DNA of 64,000 nucleotides from contig WPIO01000039.1 in NCBI GenBank assembly GCA_009760855.2, forward strand, positions 1,281,001-1,345,000. Reading direction: 5' to 3'. A model generated the notes under the pieces. That model searched no databases. It was not told where the DNA came from and saw nothing but the letters and a program-made list of their open reading frames with translations. Position 1 is the stretch's first letter, and every line of letters begins with the position of its first letter. Both the position numbers and the translations under genes were made by a program. This document shows positions 25,621 through 37,652 of this stretch, piece after piece. Origin of the DNA: Cristatella mucedo. Taxonomy: Eukaryota; Bryozoa; Phylactolaemata; Cristatellidae.

Positions 25621-27355
25621 TTTTTTGAATGTCAGGCAAAGGATTGCATGCAGAAGAAAAACAGCTTGATGTGAAGCCTGTGCAGATGTGGTGATAAAAG
25701 CTGCCAGCTTCTCTGAAAAGATTAATTACAAAGCTTTGTCAGGCATTGTTGTAAACGTGCCAAAACATTGGTGAACAAGCAAACACTGGCGAAGCGTGTG
25801 CTTTCATGATTACCATAGCAACTTTAACGTCTAGTAGTCCGGTAAGTGAGGCAGTTTGCTGACCTGGTAGCAGTTCAGAGGCTTACAGCTTGGCATCAAG
25901 GAGCGAGAACACCGACTATGTGCCTGAGCTCTAGCACTAAGAGAGAATAGGCTGGTTTTGTCTTTCATAATATTACAATTCTCTTTACTCGTGTTTACAA
26001 GCAATGGACTACACAACAGAAATCCTTGAGACTTAGACCGACCGTGTGGAACCGGATACAGAAGAAAGCCCTGCCATTTACTATCGAGACCGGTACAGTT
26101 CCTTGAGAACTCCTAGAAAATTAACGTACTAAGCTGGATCTGTGAGACTTTATTGTGTGTGCCTGCGTTTGAGACCTGCTCTCAAGTCCCGAGGAGGAAT
26201 TACTAGGTAGTCCGTAAAAATTAAAAGTCCAAAAATCTTTCCACACACTAAATACATTTACTACATACTGAAATATCGATTTTTCAAGTAGAGATGCCTT
26301 TATATTATGTAGTACATGGTAGAAAATTGTGGCACCTGCTATCGACTACTTTTTCCTGTTATTCAGAACGATATTCAAGGACTGTTTAGCTAAAAAAAGG
26401 ACATGTCTCTCTTTTAGATTCGAAAATTACAGCAACAAACTTACATGTTACCAAACTCGACATTAAACAGATTCGTGTAAAAATTTAGCCTAACAGAGTT
26501 GGATTGCTAATCTCTTAAATTCTAGGACGATAGTAGCATCTGCAATGCTTCAAGTTAATCCAAATGAGTAACCAAATGAACCCAAGGTTGTTCTGTGTGT
26601 ATTAAAATACGTTTTAAAAATTACTAGAAAATAATTGACTGTGTTACCGTCAATTTAAGGGCTGTGGGAATAACTTTCTTATTCAGTAGGCGTCCACAAA
26701 GTTTATTTCAAAAAAGCAGATGCGCGGCTCATTTGGGCGTTGTTTTTAGCAAATTACAGTTTATTGATGCTGCCTTTACCACCACATGTAGCCATAACAG
26801 CCTTCAAGTACCTTTAATTTTTCGACGGCTACAAAACAGCTCTCATACCTTTCACTTGAAGACTAATGGTAGCCTGATTTCAGAGCTTATTATCTCAATA
26901 TTTATTCAGAGTGCTCTTAATACATCGTATCAAGATTACAATAAGGTCGGTTTAAGAGACTCTCACTTACTAGTGCTACAAAAGAGCAAGCCCTGTTTAA
27001 GATTTGCCCTGAGTTAGCTTAATCTTGACTGCTCCTCATTTTATTTCTGCGCCGATTAATGCCACAACTGTTCTCCTGATTAGAATAGCGTTCAACTTTT
27101 CCTTGTTGGTACAGAAAAGCTCCGTGGTCAAGAATTTCCCATCATAATAATTGGATGCCTTGACTATGCGAAATAAGTCGTAAAGATAGCTTAGCAATTT
27201 TATCTCACTCCTTAGTGCAGTCCTATGCAGAAATTTAATCGCACAACCTCGAACGTAAAAGTCTTGCGAAAGCCAGTGCACGTCAGAACAATTGGTCCAT
27301 TAATCGGCGAAAGGAGGGCTACAACGTCATAACACTGATGACAACAATAAGAACA
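25620..27355. repeat. Duplicated block beta, copy 4
   Basis: This aligns with 8740-10440 and 13560-15110. A 117-codon plus frame at 26664-27017 and an 81-codon minus frame at 27036-27281 are interrupted in the other copies, so no gene is called. Confidence 0.75.
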
Positions 27356-28210
27356 ATAATAATATTAATAATAAGCACGTAAACGTCAAATCACAGGGAT
27401 CCACTCAATGCTGTGATAAATATGTGCATTTTTAGTATATGTGGTCATATAGTGGTCATGTCTGGTTATGTCGTGACCCAAGTCGGGAGGGAGTTCCAGG
27501 CTTTGGGAGCATAAGAGCTTCAGGCACGGTCTCTAAAGAAGTTGAGGTTTGAACGAGATATAGGTAAGCAGTTAGATTCCGAAAAGCAGGGAGTACGATG
27601 ATTAGCCTGATCGGGCAGCAGATCTGCTGGGTAGACTGGAGCCAAAAAATGAAGGAACCTAAATGGAGTGACAAGCCCTTAAATTGTATGCACTGCTTGA
27701 CTGGGATTCAGAGCAGGTCGCGAGGTGAGGAGTGGAATGCTGTGGCAACTGTCATGCTTGTGACAGAGAAAGATAGCTGCACGGTTTTTCACTAGCAGTA
27801 AGCACCTGATTTCAGTGGCTGGTAGACTAGCAAACAATTAGCGAATGAAGTCAAGACGGGATGTCACAAATGCATTGACCAATTTAAGTGTTGTATCCCT
27901 GTTTAAGTATGCCCAAACTTTAGCAGTATTATGTACCGTAAACTAGACAGACTTGACTGTGGAGCTAATGGGTTTGTTCAATTAAAGGTCACTTTTGAAC
28001 ATGAAATGCCTTCATTAATGAAAAGACGACACCTCAGTAAGCTTGTGAAACCAAATGCATAACGTATGTAATTCATTCGGCGATATATATAATTCCTCAC
28101 ACAAGTACATTTTGTACTTTTCCTTGAATCTCAAATATTTGATCGTTTAATGGGGATTACTTTTACGCAACCCGAAATGAGAAATGCCTGTCATGCGATT
28201 CCCAGCTAAT
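27355..28210 (-). mobile_element. Old L2-A fragment, second arm
   Basis: The (AAT)n-rich start at 27352-27375 is followed by decayed L2-A 3' UTR and C-terminal coding sequence (TTCCAGGCTTTGGGAGCATA at 27495, GGCACGGTCTCTAAAG at 27522). It is paralogous to 10440-11245, with shared flanks on both sides. Confidence 0.8.
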
Positions 28211-28289
28211 CGGACATAAGTTACATTAATATTGATGCATCTGAGGAAAGAGCTCAAATGGTCAAGGCTGGAGAGTAGATATTGTGATC

Positions 28290-29560
28290 AATGAATCATG
28301 TATATGCGAGAGGCTACTTTAACGATAGAGAACAACGATCATTCTGGCACACAAAGTGCTTAAGTAATTCAAATCTTACTATTGTGATCATTGCAATCCG
28401 TGTCGTGAGGGGATCAAGTAACATACTGACCAATCACCAGCGGAGTCCCACAAGGGTCAGATATTTAGCCTCCGCGTTCTACATTTATACAAAAACCACT
28501 GGGGGAGAACATTGGGCACATAGGATCCGCTTTCACTTCTTTGTTGATGATGCTCAGCTTTACCTGTTGTTAAAACCGTCGGAATCTGAGGCATCTACTG
28601 GTAAACTGTACGCTCGTATTGCAGAAATTTGATTCTTGGCGGCTGCAAATTTCCTTACACTAAACCAGAATATAACTAAAGTCTTTCGCCTGGGACTAAA
28701 TCATCGCTTGGCTGCACTAGAATAGTAGGCTCCTTGATATCGTGGTTTGGTCTTGTTACCTTCACTGTGTGCGAGGAATGTGGGTGCCTGCATTGGTTAA
28801 TTTCTACTTATCGAAAGTGATCTTAGCCACCGCTAGCAACCACGTCCAATCCTTGTCTAATATTAGGGACTCATTTCCCGACTGGAGCTTCCAAAAAATG
28901 AACCTACATCTCTGGTTCTGTCCAGCCTAGATTAATCTGATTCTTTTTTTGGAAATGCCACCAAAAAAATAAATGCAGCTGCCGCAGCTAGCCATTATAG
29001 TAGCCACAAGGCTCGATCACAAATAACACAGGTTTAGTCTTACATCTACTTTACTGAAGGACCTTCTATCGGAATCGGTTAATCGTCGGCCACAGAGTAA
29101 AGTTCTATCGCTGACCCGCGAGGCCCGCCAGGGATTGAGTCCGTCTTACCTAGTTGAACTGCTGCTCACGTTTCAGCCTACTTGCGCACCCAGGTTTTCC
29201 ATGGCCAAAGCATGAGCCGCTGCACTGCTACCCTTAAAGACCGTTGGCAACAGAAGCTATTGCAAGTAGATTTCCTTGATTGTGGAACTAATTTCTATAA
29301 TCTTAGTCAACCACGCCTACTTTTTTCAGCAAACTGATCAAAATCTTTCCGTCTGACGTGAGAGGCAACGTCTATGCCGGTCTCTACCTCTACCAGCCCT
29401 CCTGACTCAGCATTGCTCTTTGCTCATTGCTCATTGCTCATTGCTCATTGCTCTTTCATTCATCACTCTCCCATTGTTGCATGACATGAAGCCGGTAAGC
29501 TACCAAATGCAAATATAAAATTCGGTTAGCCATGGCTGCGTAGTAAAAAGCTCTCTAGCA
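28290..29560 (+). mobile_element. Degraded CR1/L2-clade reverse transcriptase and 3' end (probably L2-B)
   Basis: The plus strand at 28520-28630 encodes RFHFFVDDAQLYLLLKPS, corresponding to the catalytic FYADDTQLYL motif with Tyr-Ala changed to Phe-Val. Further on there is a decayed LAAANFLTLN block. Near 29100-29230 a SPSYLVELL ... RF stretch and KTVGNRSY match the C-terminal domain. Sequence near 29390-29540 resembles the L2-B 3' UTR. Many stops and shifts are present, and continuity as one element is inferred from the order of motifs. Confidence 0.6.
29410..29457. repeat. Short tandem repeat, 8-bp unit
   Basis: The unit TGCTCATT is repeated about five times, with one TGCTCTTT variant at each end, inside an L2-B 3' UTR relic. 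Confidence 0.85.
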
Positions 29561-29959
29561 TAATAGCCATTTAATTCGTTTTTATTTGAGAACTAGCAGA
29601 CTGCGATGCCTTACAGTTTTGCATGCCACTATTACGAATAGAAGCGATTGGCAAAGTAGCTATCTTTTTCGTTTTTAGAAGCAGAAGACTAATTAGCGTG
29701 AGGGAAGGAATAGGAGAGTTTTAATGTAAAATGAGAAGCCGACACCTAATGTCGATAGTGCGGTACGAGCGATAATACACGGGCATACAGAGACCAAGTT
29801 TATTCAGGCTCGGCAAGTACCGGAATCGTAAGGTATGATGCACCTTCCGCAACCGGGAGTTACCCAGCAATGGAGGCGCATCTGCATCTCTCAACATTTC
29901 GCTTTGTTATGGAAGCGCATAATCTCCTTGCCGTGTTGGAGCTCGACTGGGTCGCGTTG

Positions 29960-30960
29960 GCCGAGCTTACTGCGTTGTAGTTGGTGTGGGAGCTAGGCCT
30001 GTATTGGCTTCTGCTCCTCGTAACACGGTCATATCCCATTTCGCCAGCGGTGGGCGATCTTCATTGCTCGACGGCTCCCTGGTATTGCTCCACCGAGCGA
30101 CGTCTACGTCAGTGTGAGCTTGCTCTGCTGTTCTTGGTTTGGGATGAATATGTCGCCGGCTATGCCGGTAGAACGTTCCGACCCGGCCCTTGATTGCATA
30201 TGACCTGTTACCGTGGGTCGCCACGCCAGGACACTCTCGAAGCTGCTCGTCAGAAGCAGTCCTCTTGTAGATTATTGCATCGTCAATGGTAAGTGGGCGC
30301 TCAGATCTTGTGCTCCGGAGTCGTGGGGCCTTTTAAAAACCGAACGGTGCATAGCTGTCGAGGCTGCCCAAGACGTCTGGCCATTGCTGGATGTAGGCGG
30401 CGGTCCGCCACACGTTCTGCATGGTGTGCAATCTGGCAACAACCAGGTCGCCGAGGTCATTCTTGTCAGTAACCTCTACTTGTGCAATAAAAAGGTCACA
30501 GTGCACGGTCGTCAGTCCCATGACCTGGATGGCTCCAGTACCAAGCAAGCATGTAAGGTTATCAGAAACAACGATGAATGGCACGACAGTGGTGGTACCT
30601 ACCTTCGGGTTTGTCGGAGCGAGGTTGGCTCTCCCGACTGGAAAAACAGAACCGCCGTTCCAAGATATGAGGCGTTGGGTCGTAACCGATATCTGGTGTT
30701 TCCGGAAAACTTCGACTAACGGTGTCGGCGTCATCGCAAGTGTCTAGCTGGAAGCGAACTGCAGCATTGTTGACCACCATCGGAGCCGTAATGTGCGTGT
30801 TCTGACGACTCGCTCCAACCAAAAATACTTCTACCGTGTCTTTATCTGTAACAGCATCGTCAACTTTCTGCACGTACTGCAGTCTAGCCCGGCGCCGCCA
30901 ACTGAAATGGTGGAGACCGGTGCACTTATGGCAGCTTAAGACCTTAAGACACTTAAGACC
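29960..30960 (-). mobile_element. Ty3/gypsy-like retrotransposon relic, internally deleted
   Basis: On the minus strand, from high to low coordinates, there is a zinc knuckle start (CHKCTGLHHF near 30905-30935). Next is a retropepsin-like active site where Asp-Thr-Gly has become Asp-Thr-Cys (FQLDTC at about 30735-30752), then protease sequence to about 30330. A frame at 29967-30224 holds GNRSYAIKGRVGTFYRHSRR, matching the integrase C-terminal tail (RSY.V....G..YRRNRRH). Reverse transcriptase, RNase H and the integrase core are absent, so an internal deletion near 30230-30330 is inferred. The frame is shifted and not functional. Confidence 0.7.
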
Positions 30961-31290
30961 TGACTTAGGCGAGGTGTGTAGGGCTGGCTATATAATGCCA
31001 TCTACTGTGATCAAGGTTTGTGAGAGGCTTTAGAGACTATATATGCATCTACTCACGGAACCATGGCATTTATGGCAACCGGTCATCGGACTAAGAAATT
31101 TCAATTGAAAGAATGCGATAAAGTGGTCAGATAACTGAGACAAGCGTGAAGATTTAACTTACGGGCTTGCAACTCTATTTCGCGTGTCGCTGTCTATTGG
31201 TCTTCCGTTTAAGGGCATTGTAGTGGTTGCTTGGCGGTTGCAATTGGTACGACGGAGATCCTTCAATATGCTGCGTGACTAAAAACAAGA
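30960..31290. other. Unassigned stretch
   Basis: It contains short direct repeats near 30935-30965 (CTTAAGACC-like) and otherwise nothing recognisable. Confidence 0.3.
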
Positions 31291-32120
31291 GCCCGTTTAC
31301 CTTACGGGATGTCTCAAATGGGTTGACCAACTTAGATGTGGAATCCTTGTATAAGCATGCCCGAATTTTAGCAATTTAATATCTAGCTCTATTTAGGCAG
31401 ACACTTGACACTGACTGACTGTGGAGCTGATGTGATCATCTAGTGAAAGGTCACAATGGAAGAGGACTTCCAGATTTCGGGCAGATGCTATTAAAGATAT
31501 GCTGGTAGAGCCAATTTTGAGCGTTGACCTTTCCCACTTCTGAGTCACACTTGGTTCGCTCTTAGCTAGTAAGTAGACTTTCTTGTCATTCATCGTGAGC
31601 ACATTAGCTATCATGCATTCACGAATGTCAACAACACTTGCAGCAATGTAGCTGAGATAATGTGAAGTGGCGAGAGGCTGGGATGGATATAAGTAAAGGG
31701 AAAGCAGTTTGTAAAAGTATAGGTACAGCTGTTTGTCATCTGCATAGAACTGAAAGGCTAGATTGTGTTCGGAGATTTCATCAGCAAGAGGGAGAATACA
31801 AATTGGAAAAAATCAGACTAAGCAGAGCCCTGAGGTACCCCGTACTTTAGTGGTTCCTTGAATGATCTTTGCAGGCTAACATTAACAATCTGGAGTTTTT
31901 CCACTGAGAAAGTATTTAAACCATTCCAGTGCAGTGATGCCGAGATGAGATGAGAGGTTCTTGAATAGCGCTTGCTGGTCAATAGCATCAAATGCTGCCT
32001 AAAGATCATAAAAAAATTAGAGGGCATTGACCCAAGTCTGTATTTCTGAGAAGTCGTTATACACCCTAAGCATTCGAAACGGCAGTAGAAAAGCTGGGCG
32101 GGAGTTTCTTAAGTTCTCTT
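31290..32120 (-). mobile_element. L2-A internal fragment (reverse transcriptase)
   Basis: The minus frame at 31818-32027 contains LKYGVPQGSA, the block just before the catalytic site. The frame at 31393-31614 contains STLKIGSTSISLIASARNLE and CDLSLDDHISS, matching 54165-54270 of the long L2-A copy. The YADD region between them is frameshifted. The 3' UTR is not attached on the left. Confidence 0.75.
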
Positions 32121-32264
32121 GGTCTAGCCTTGCTTACTTAACCGGTGGCCTTGCAAAAGCTTTTTAGAAAGGTGTAAGGGCAAGACCCCCGACTGTGGGC
32201 ACATTTATTATGTTAATTATGCATGGCAGCAACAGATCTGTGCATCGTAGAAGTGGAAATAGGA

Positions 32265-32525
32265 CTTAGAGATTTAGTTGTCTTCTTCGTCACGTCGAGA
32301 CATCCCCTGACTTAACGACATTTAATAAGAAGTAAAATCGCATCTGCTTATCAGAGCATTTAGTCGGTCAATCTAATTCGTCTTTTGTGTGCTTATGCAT
32401 GCTGACTCTGTGCATGATGCAACTAATCATATGTGCATGTTGGCACTGTGCGTGTCATCTCTAACCACGCTTTCTTTACAGCGCATTTAAAGCGCCTCGA
32501 AAGTGATTAAGTTTTCTGATTAGGT
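32265..32525 (+). mobile_element. L2-A 3'-end fragment
   Basis: It begins in the C-terminal coding part (ACATCCCCTGACTTAACGACATTTAA) and passes through the 3' UTR (GCTGACTCTGTGCATG, AAAGCGCCTCGAAAGTGATTAAGTTTTCTGA). It is truncated before the ATT tail. It lies in opposite orientation to the preceding L2-A piece. Confidence 0.7.
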
Positions 32526-32529
32526 CACT

Positions 32530-33780
32530 CGTGGAAACCTTGAGTACTGACATCAAGGTGCTGCACAGAACTTAAGGAAGAGAGTCATGTAGGATGTTGT
32601 TGGTGGAGAACTATCAAGCTACGATCCTGTTTTCTTGAGGATGGATTCTCTAGAGTCTTGGCTATTTTACTAAAAAAATAGATATAGAATCGATCAGCTG
32701 GGTAATTACGTAGATCACTATGTAATGAGCTAAATAAACTAGAAGCAGTTAAGGAGATGGTTGTTGGTAGACATCAGGATTTTTGGATCGTACAACTGCG
32801 CTTTAACAATATTTATAGAAGCTACATATGGCCTTTGCCGAGATCGATTGGTATGATCAACAGTAGTTCTCTCAAACATATCGACGACAATTCATTCCGT
32901 ATCGTTGTATGCTCTCTGAAGCTTGGGTTTAGTAGACCTCGTTAGTTTAATGTCTTCGGTAAACCACAGGTCGTCTGGCGCGGGCGCACCGTGTGCTTTG
33001 TCAGAGGTGCAAACTCGTCACGAATGTCGGCTAGTGTTGAGCTTCTGTGGACATTCTATTATTATATGTCAGGTCGGAAGTATTATTGAGCAGCAGAGGT
33101 GAGGGCAATGTTTTCGTATGGACCGCATCAATATCAATCGTATTAAGGTTTTGCAACTCACAGCTGACTTTGGATGGCGAAGGTTACACAACCGCATATG
33201 GAAGGCAATCCACGCGTAGTCGGATGAGCGGAATGCGGTAATAACAGGGATCAGCAGCCTACAGTCACGGGTCACATACTTTCGTCGTGTGTGTGTGACC
33301 CCTGCAGTATCTAGACCCAGGTATAATAGCCTAAGAGAAAAAGAATCAGCCAAAATGCTAAATTCGCCACTCAAGACTAAATTGAGTAATCAAAACCACC
33401 AGTTGAAATGTGTGACACGCTGAATTCAAGCAGCTTGCTTTGTGGGATTATGTTAATTTTCAATTGACTTGCTCTAAATCAATTCTAGACAGAAGTGAGC
33501 CGAAAGCTCTTGCTTTTGGCTGGTGGTAATGCTTAACATGGACTGACGTGTAGCTTCCAGTGCAAACCGTAGCTTCTACTGCAAACTTAGCCCATGGCAA
33601 CCAAGTGCTTCGTGAATGTCTATAGTGAGCTCCAAACGTTTGTCGATTACTTCGTACCGTTATACCTGGACACCAGGCAATTAAACTCGCGCGGCTCTTT
33701 TGTATGTAGCACCGCCACTCCGCTTCCGGTCGGAGTCAAGCCGGCGAGGAAACCGCCCATTATTGGGCAAGTTTATTCTT
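32530..33780. other. Unassigned stretch
   Basis: No gene or repeat is recognised. The longest frame (minus, 33069-33374, 101 codons) has no family resemblance. Confidence 0.35.
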
Positions 33781-33782
33781 AA

Positions 33783-33990
33783 CTAAATAAAATAAATAAA
33801 TCCTAGCTGATTAAACAGCCTCTTTTTGTATAGCGACAGTAGAGCCTTTACTGCTTTCACCACCGCTTGCAGTGGCGATACAGGATCGCCCACCGCAGGA
33901 ATTGAGCCCACGATCTTGGGACTGCGTTCGTTAAAGCAGCCGCCTTGTTGAAGTGTGCCATCACCGCTCACCAATTCTGGTCTCGCCGTC
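33783..33990 (-). mobile_element. tRNA-derived SINE, copy 1
   Basis: The minus-strand copy has an A/T tail (AAATAAATAAATAAATCCTAG complement) at 33783-33805 and a body with the complement of TAGCGACAGTAGAGCCTTTAC. A diverged B box reads as the complement of GGAATTGAGCCCACGA. It is the oldest-looking of five copies in the window. Confidence 0.75.
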
Positions 33991-34488
33991 TCCATCTAGA
34001 CACTCTGCTTATGAAACGTGCTGTGCTCAGGTCTCAGGCTCTATTCGCGAGAAATGGCCTCTCGCACGAATTCATATGCTACGAATAGCACCAATTTAAG
34101 CCGCTTCTCTCCCAGGATAGGCCGTATAGCAGCTTAGGCTGCGGTCGCCTCGCCCGAGTCACCGCGCCGCTCGCCGGAATGTCTCGTCGCGAGATGCGAC
34201 GAGCTGGTGGACGATGGCCGATTCGACGAGCGCACAGTGTAGTAGTAGGCCCCTGCGAATCACAGTCTCCGCCGCCGGGTGGCCAGCCGTAGACGAGCGA
34301 TCAGTGCCCCCCTAATCCGCCGCGAGTCACCAGTCTCCGCTAGGGCAGAAAACCGCATCGCATCATCGAGTCTGCGGGGCGAGCGATTAGCGCGCTACGG
34401 CGTTGACTGCGACCGCTCGCAATCGCTTGGCAACGCTGCACGGTGCCGAGCGGCAACCACATTCTAGGCTACAGTTAGGTTGCGGCGC
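33990..34488. other. GC- and CpG-rich stretch, no gene recognised
   Basis: It marks the shift from the AT-rich left half to the CpG-rich right half. A 62-codon frame at 34279-34467 has no recognisable feature. Confidence 0.35.
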
Positions 34489-34667
34489 TTAAAAAAATGC
34501 TTGCTGATTTAACAGCCTCTTTTTTATAGCGACAGAAGGGCCTTTATAGCTATCACCACCGCTTGCAGTGGCGATAAAGGATCACCCACCGCAGGATTCG
34601 AACCCACGACCTCGGGGCCGAGGTCGTGAAAAGCAACCGCCTTACCTACCCTACCGTTCCCCTGCAG

Positions 34668-34668
<1 letters not shown>
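34489..34668 (-). mobile_element. tRNA-derived SINE, copy 2
   Basis: The B box complement GGATTCGAACCC is intact at 34593-34604. The tRNA-like head has a self-complementary anticodon-arm-like segment (CACGACCTCGGGGCCGAGGTCGTG). The body is ACAGCCTCTTTTTTATAGCGACAGAAG. A long CT repeat starts directly next to the 5' end of the element. Confidence 0.85.
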
Positions 34669-34671
<3 letters not shown>

Positions 34672-34753
<82 letters not shown>

Positions 34754-34946
34754 TCCCTCTCTCTCGCGCTCGCTCGCTCGCTCTCTCTCTCTCTTCCTCC
34801 CTCTCTATCGCTCTCTCGCTCTCGCTCTCTCTCTCTCTCTTCCTCCCTCTCTCTCGCTCTCTCGCTCTCTCTCTTTCTCTCACTCTCTTTCTCTCTTTCT
34901 CTCACTCTCTCTGTCTCTCTTCCTCCCTCTCTCTCTCGCTCTCTCC

Positions 34947-34997
<51 letters not shown>

Positions 34998-35046
34998 TCC
35001 CTCTCTCTCTCGCTCTCACCCTCTCGCTCGCTCTCTCTCTCTCTTG
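34672..35046. repeat. (CT)n-rich array, about 375 bp
   Basis: A pure CT core (about 34672-34750) is followed by repeats with TTCCTCCCTCTCTCTCGCTC-like interruptions. All overlapping long frames (Leu/Ser or Arg/Glu repeats) are products of the repeat. Confidence 0.95.
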
Positions 35047-35820
35047 CTCTGCTTTACGCGCGCGTGCTTCGCTCCGCGACAGCAGACTCACTGCACCGTA
35101 GGGGTGAGATTCGAAAGTCGTGTGAGCTAAATGGGCTGCTTTCCGTCCTTCCGCGGATGCGGTCTGTACAGGCTTGCTACGCCTTCGTCGTCGCCCTCCC
35201 CCCACACCACCAGCAGCCTTCCGGCGTCCATGCCTGCGTTGCCTCTCGACTTCCGAGCGAACAAAGGGCAGTAGCCTCGAGTTTATGCGCTCTCGTCGCG
35301 CAACAGGGATGCGGCTTCTCAGCATTCGCTTTGCCCTAGACCTGGCTAGCCACTCGGGCGCCATTTTAAATACGGCACACGAGACACCAGTCTTAGCATC
35401 TGCCGACGGTCTGATGTCGCTAAATTATTGAGGAGTGACTGAGTGGCCTTTGAACCGATTCGAACAACTTGCGAAGCATTCGCCATCAATTAGCTGGCGT
35501 CTTACGTTCCCTCGACAGCACTATTCGGAGAGACTGGACGTTCTAACTGGACTTTCCCAGTACTTCCCTTAACTTTAAACAGCTCGAGTCTCGCTCCGTC
35601 CCCCAAGACAGTTTTTGCCACGGACCGCTACTACAGAACCATCGAGCACAAATTCACGGCCAAGCGTCAACCGAGATGCGGCGGTGACGGACGGTGGACT
35701 TTATAGAGCTAACAAAAAAGCCGTTAAACCCGCATTCGTATGGCTAGCGATTTTTCTTTTGCCCGCCACCCTTTGCATTGGCGGCACGCGGTCGTACCTG
35801 TGCAAGCTCAGCTTACGGTA
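35047..35820. other. GC-rich stretch, no gene recognised
   Basis: Open frames on both strands overlap the CT array and have no family resemblance. Nothing else is recognised. Confidence 0.3.
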
Positions 35821-35930
35821 ATAATAATGATAATACATTTTTATAGCACCCACAGAGAATATAATCTCTTATATAGGCACTTTACTTTTGCTGCAAAGGA
35901 AGCACGATTGAATGGTTGATGGTAGCGAAT
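35821..35930 (-). mobile_element. L2-A 3'-end fragment
   Basis: AATAATGATAATACATTTTTATAGCACCC followed by ATAATCTCTTATATAGGCACTTTACTTTTGCTGCAAAGGAA is a diverged reverse complement of the L2-A terminus. It is about 110 bases long. Confidence 0.75.
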
Positions 35931-36884
35931 TCCCTCGAGAAACTAAACTTGAAGCTCATAGATCATGTATTTGTAATATTACGTGAATTTTAGACGATCG
36001 TCAAAGTGTTACAGCGGACTCATTGCTCGATCTTAGCCCAGCGACAATGCGATAGCGGCCACTAGCCAAGTTGTGTGTGCAAGTCCTTCCGCATGCATTT
36101 CTGTATCGTACGCGGCAAGTGCTTGCAAGTGCAAGTCTTGCCGCGTAGTCTCCACTGTGCTGCCACGTAAACTGAGCTGCTGCAGCAGCTGCTCTTGTTC
36201 ACTTTATGGTAGAGATTAAAGGATATTTAATTCCACTAAATTTCAATAAAAAATACATCCGGCACTTACCAATCAATAATGCCTTTTGCAGCTATAGCTG
36301 CAGCTTAGTATTTAGCCTTCACATGCATTCCACGTGGGTTTTATCAAGCCTTCTGTGCAGAATATTTAGCGTTCCTAGAAAATGCTTAAGTTCTCTTACG
36401 GGTGCTTTACCGATGTGATGCTATTGTTGCTATCATTACTAATTCACACAGGTGTACCGACGGCAGCTGAATACTGCAGCAACCAGGAGCGCCTCACCTA
36501 CATATCTACATACATACGCCATACATATCTATAGTTTCAGAAAACTGCATTCGAGAGCGACGTAGGTTTACACGCAACCAGCAGCACCCCTGGTATACAA
36601 CTGCTCTCTTAGCGCGACCAGACCATCAATGAATTGCCGACCGTAGCTAAACCTCGGGTGCAACTCGCGCCTAGCTCATAGTCTGGAGGTAAACTGCTGC
36701 TACCTGGATAAAAGCCTAGAGCATAGCCGACTGACAATTGCACGACTTCAGCTTATATACCTCCAGCCGCTCTTGACAATCTCCTGACCGCTATAATTTA
36801 GGAATAGCCAGTAATATATACACACATGCGCACGTCTCAACAGTGATAATCTGATTGATACGGGTCACGCCACCACTGCCATTT
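35931..36884. other. Unassigned stretch with a faint L2-A trace
   Basis: TTCCTAGAAAATGCTTAAGTTCTCTTACGGGTGCTTTA at 36372-36409 resembles a plus-strand L2-A terminus. A short repeat of CGCGGCAAGTGCTTGCAAGTGCAAG lies near 36110. No gene is seen. Confidence 0.35.
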
Positions 36885-37078
36885 CAATAAATAAATAAAT
36901 AAAATAAATCCTAGTTGATTAAACTGCCTCTTTTTATATAGCGTCAGTAGAGCCTTTACGGCTATCACCACCGTTTACAGTGGCGATAAAGAATCGCTCA
37001 CTGCAAGAATCGAACCCACGACCTCGGGACCGAGATAGTGAAAGCAACCGCCTTACCTAGTGTGCCAGCACGGCTCTC
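36885..37078 (-). mobile_element. tRNA-derived SINE, copy 3
   Basis: An AAATAAATAAATAAAATAAATCCTAG tail at 36885-36915 is followed by the SINE body and an A/B-box head ending near CCGCCTTACCTAGTGTGCCAGCACGGCTC. The minus-strand orientation is shared with copies 1, 2 and 4. Confidence 0.85.
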
Positions 37079-37136
37079 AATGCGCTCGAGCCACTTGAGC
37101 AGCCGCAGAGGAAGCTGAGCGTCACGGCGCTCGCCT

Positions 37137-37652
37137 CGACCCGCCTCTGCCCGCCTCTGCCCGCCTCGCTCGCCTCTGCCCGCCTCTGCCCGCCTCTGCA
37201 CGCCTCTGCATGCCTCGGCCCGCCTCTGCCCGCCTCTGCCCGCCTCTGCACGCCTCTGCATGCCTCGGCCCGCCTCTGCCCGCCTCTGCCCGCCTCTGCC
37301 CGCCTCTGCCCGCCTCTGCCCGCCTCTGCCCGCCTCTGCCCGCCTCTGCCCGCCTCTGCCCGCCTCTGCCCGCCTCTGCCCGCCTCTGCCCGCCTCTGCC
37401 CGCCTCTGCCCGCCTCTGCCCGCCTCTGCCCGCCTCTGCCCGCCTCTGCCCGCCTCTGCCCGCCCGCCTCTGCCCGCCTCTGCCCGCCTCTGCCCGCCTC
37501 TGCCCGCCTCTGCCCGCCTCTGCCCGCCTCTGCCCGCCTCTGCCCGCCTCTGCCCGCCTCTGCCCGCCTCTGCCCGCCTCTGCCCGCCTCTGCACGCCTC
37601 GACCCGCCTCTGCACGCCTCGACCCGCCTCTGCACGCCTCTGCCCGCCTCGC
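37137..37652. repeat. 10-bp GC-rich minisatellite, about 50 units
   Basis: The unit is CGCCTCTGCC. A homogeneous core at 37271-37590 has one phase slip (CGCCCGCCTC at 37461). A 50-bp higher-order unit (two CGCCTCTGCC, two CGCCTCTGCA, one TGCCTCGGCC) is repeated at 37171-37220 and 37221-37270. The right edge has GACCCGCCTC variants. The unit has no stop in any frame, so the long frames on both strands are artefacts. Confidence 0.95.

Noticed and set aside
34568-35364. Long Leu/Ser and Arg/Glu frames (up to 237 codons)
   Set aside because: They are generated by the CT dinucleotide array, which has no stop codon in any frame.
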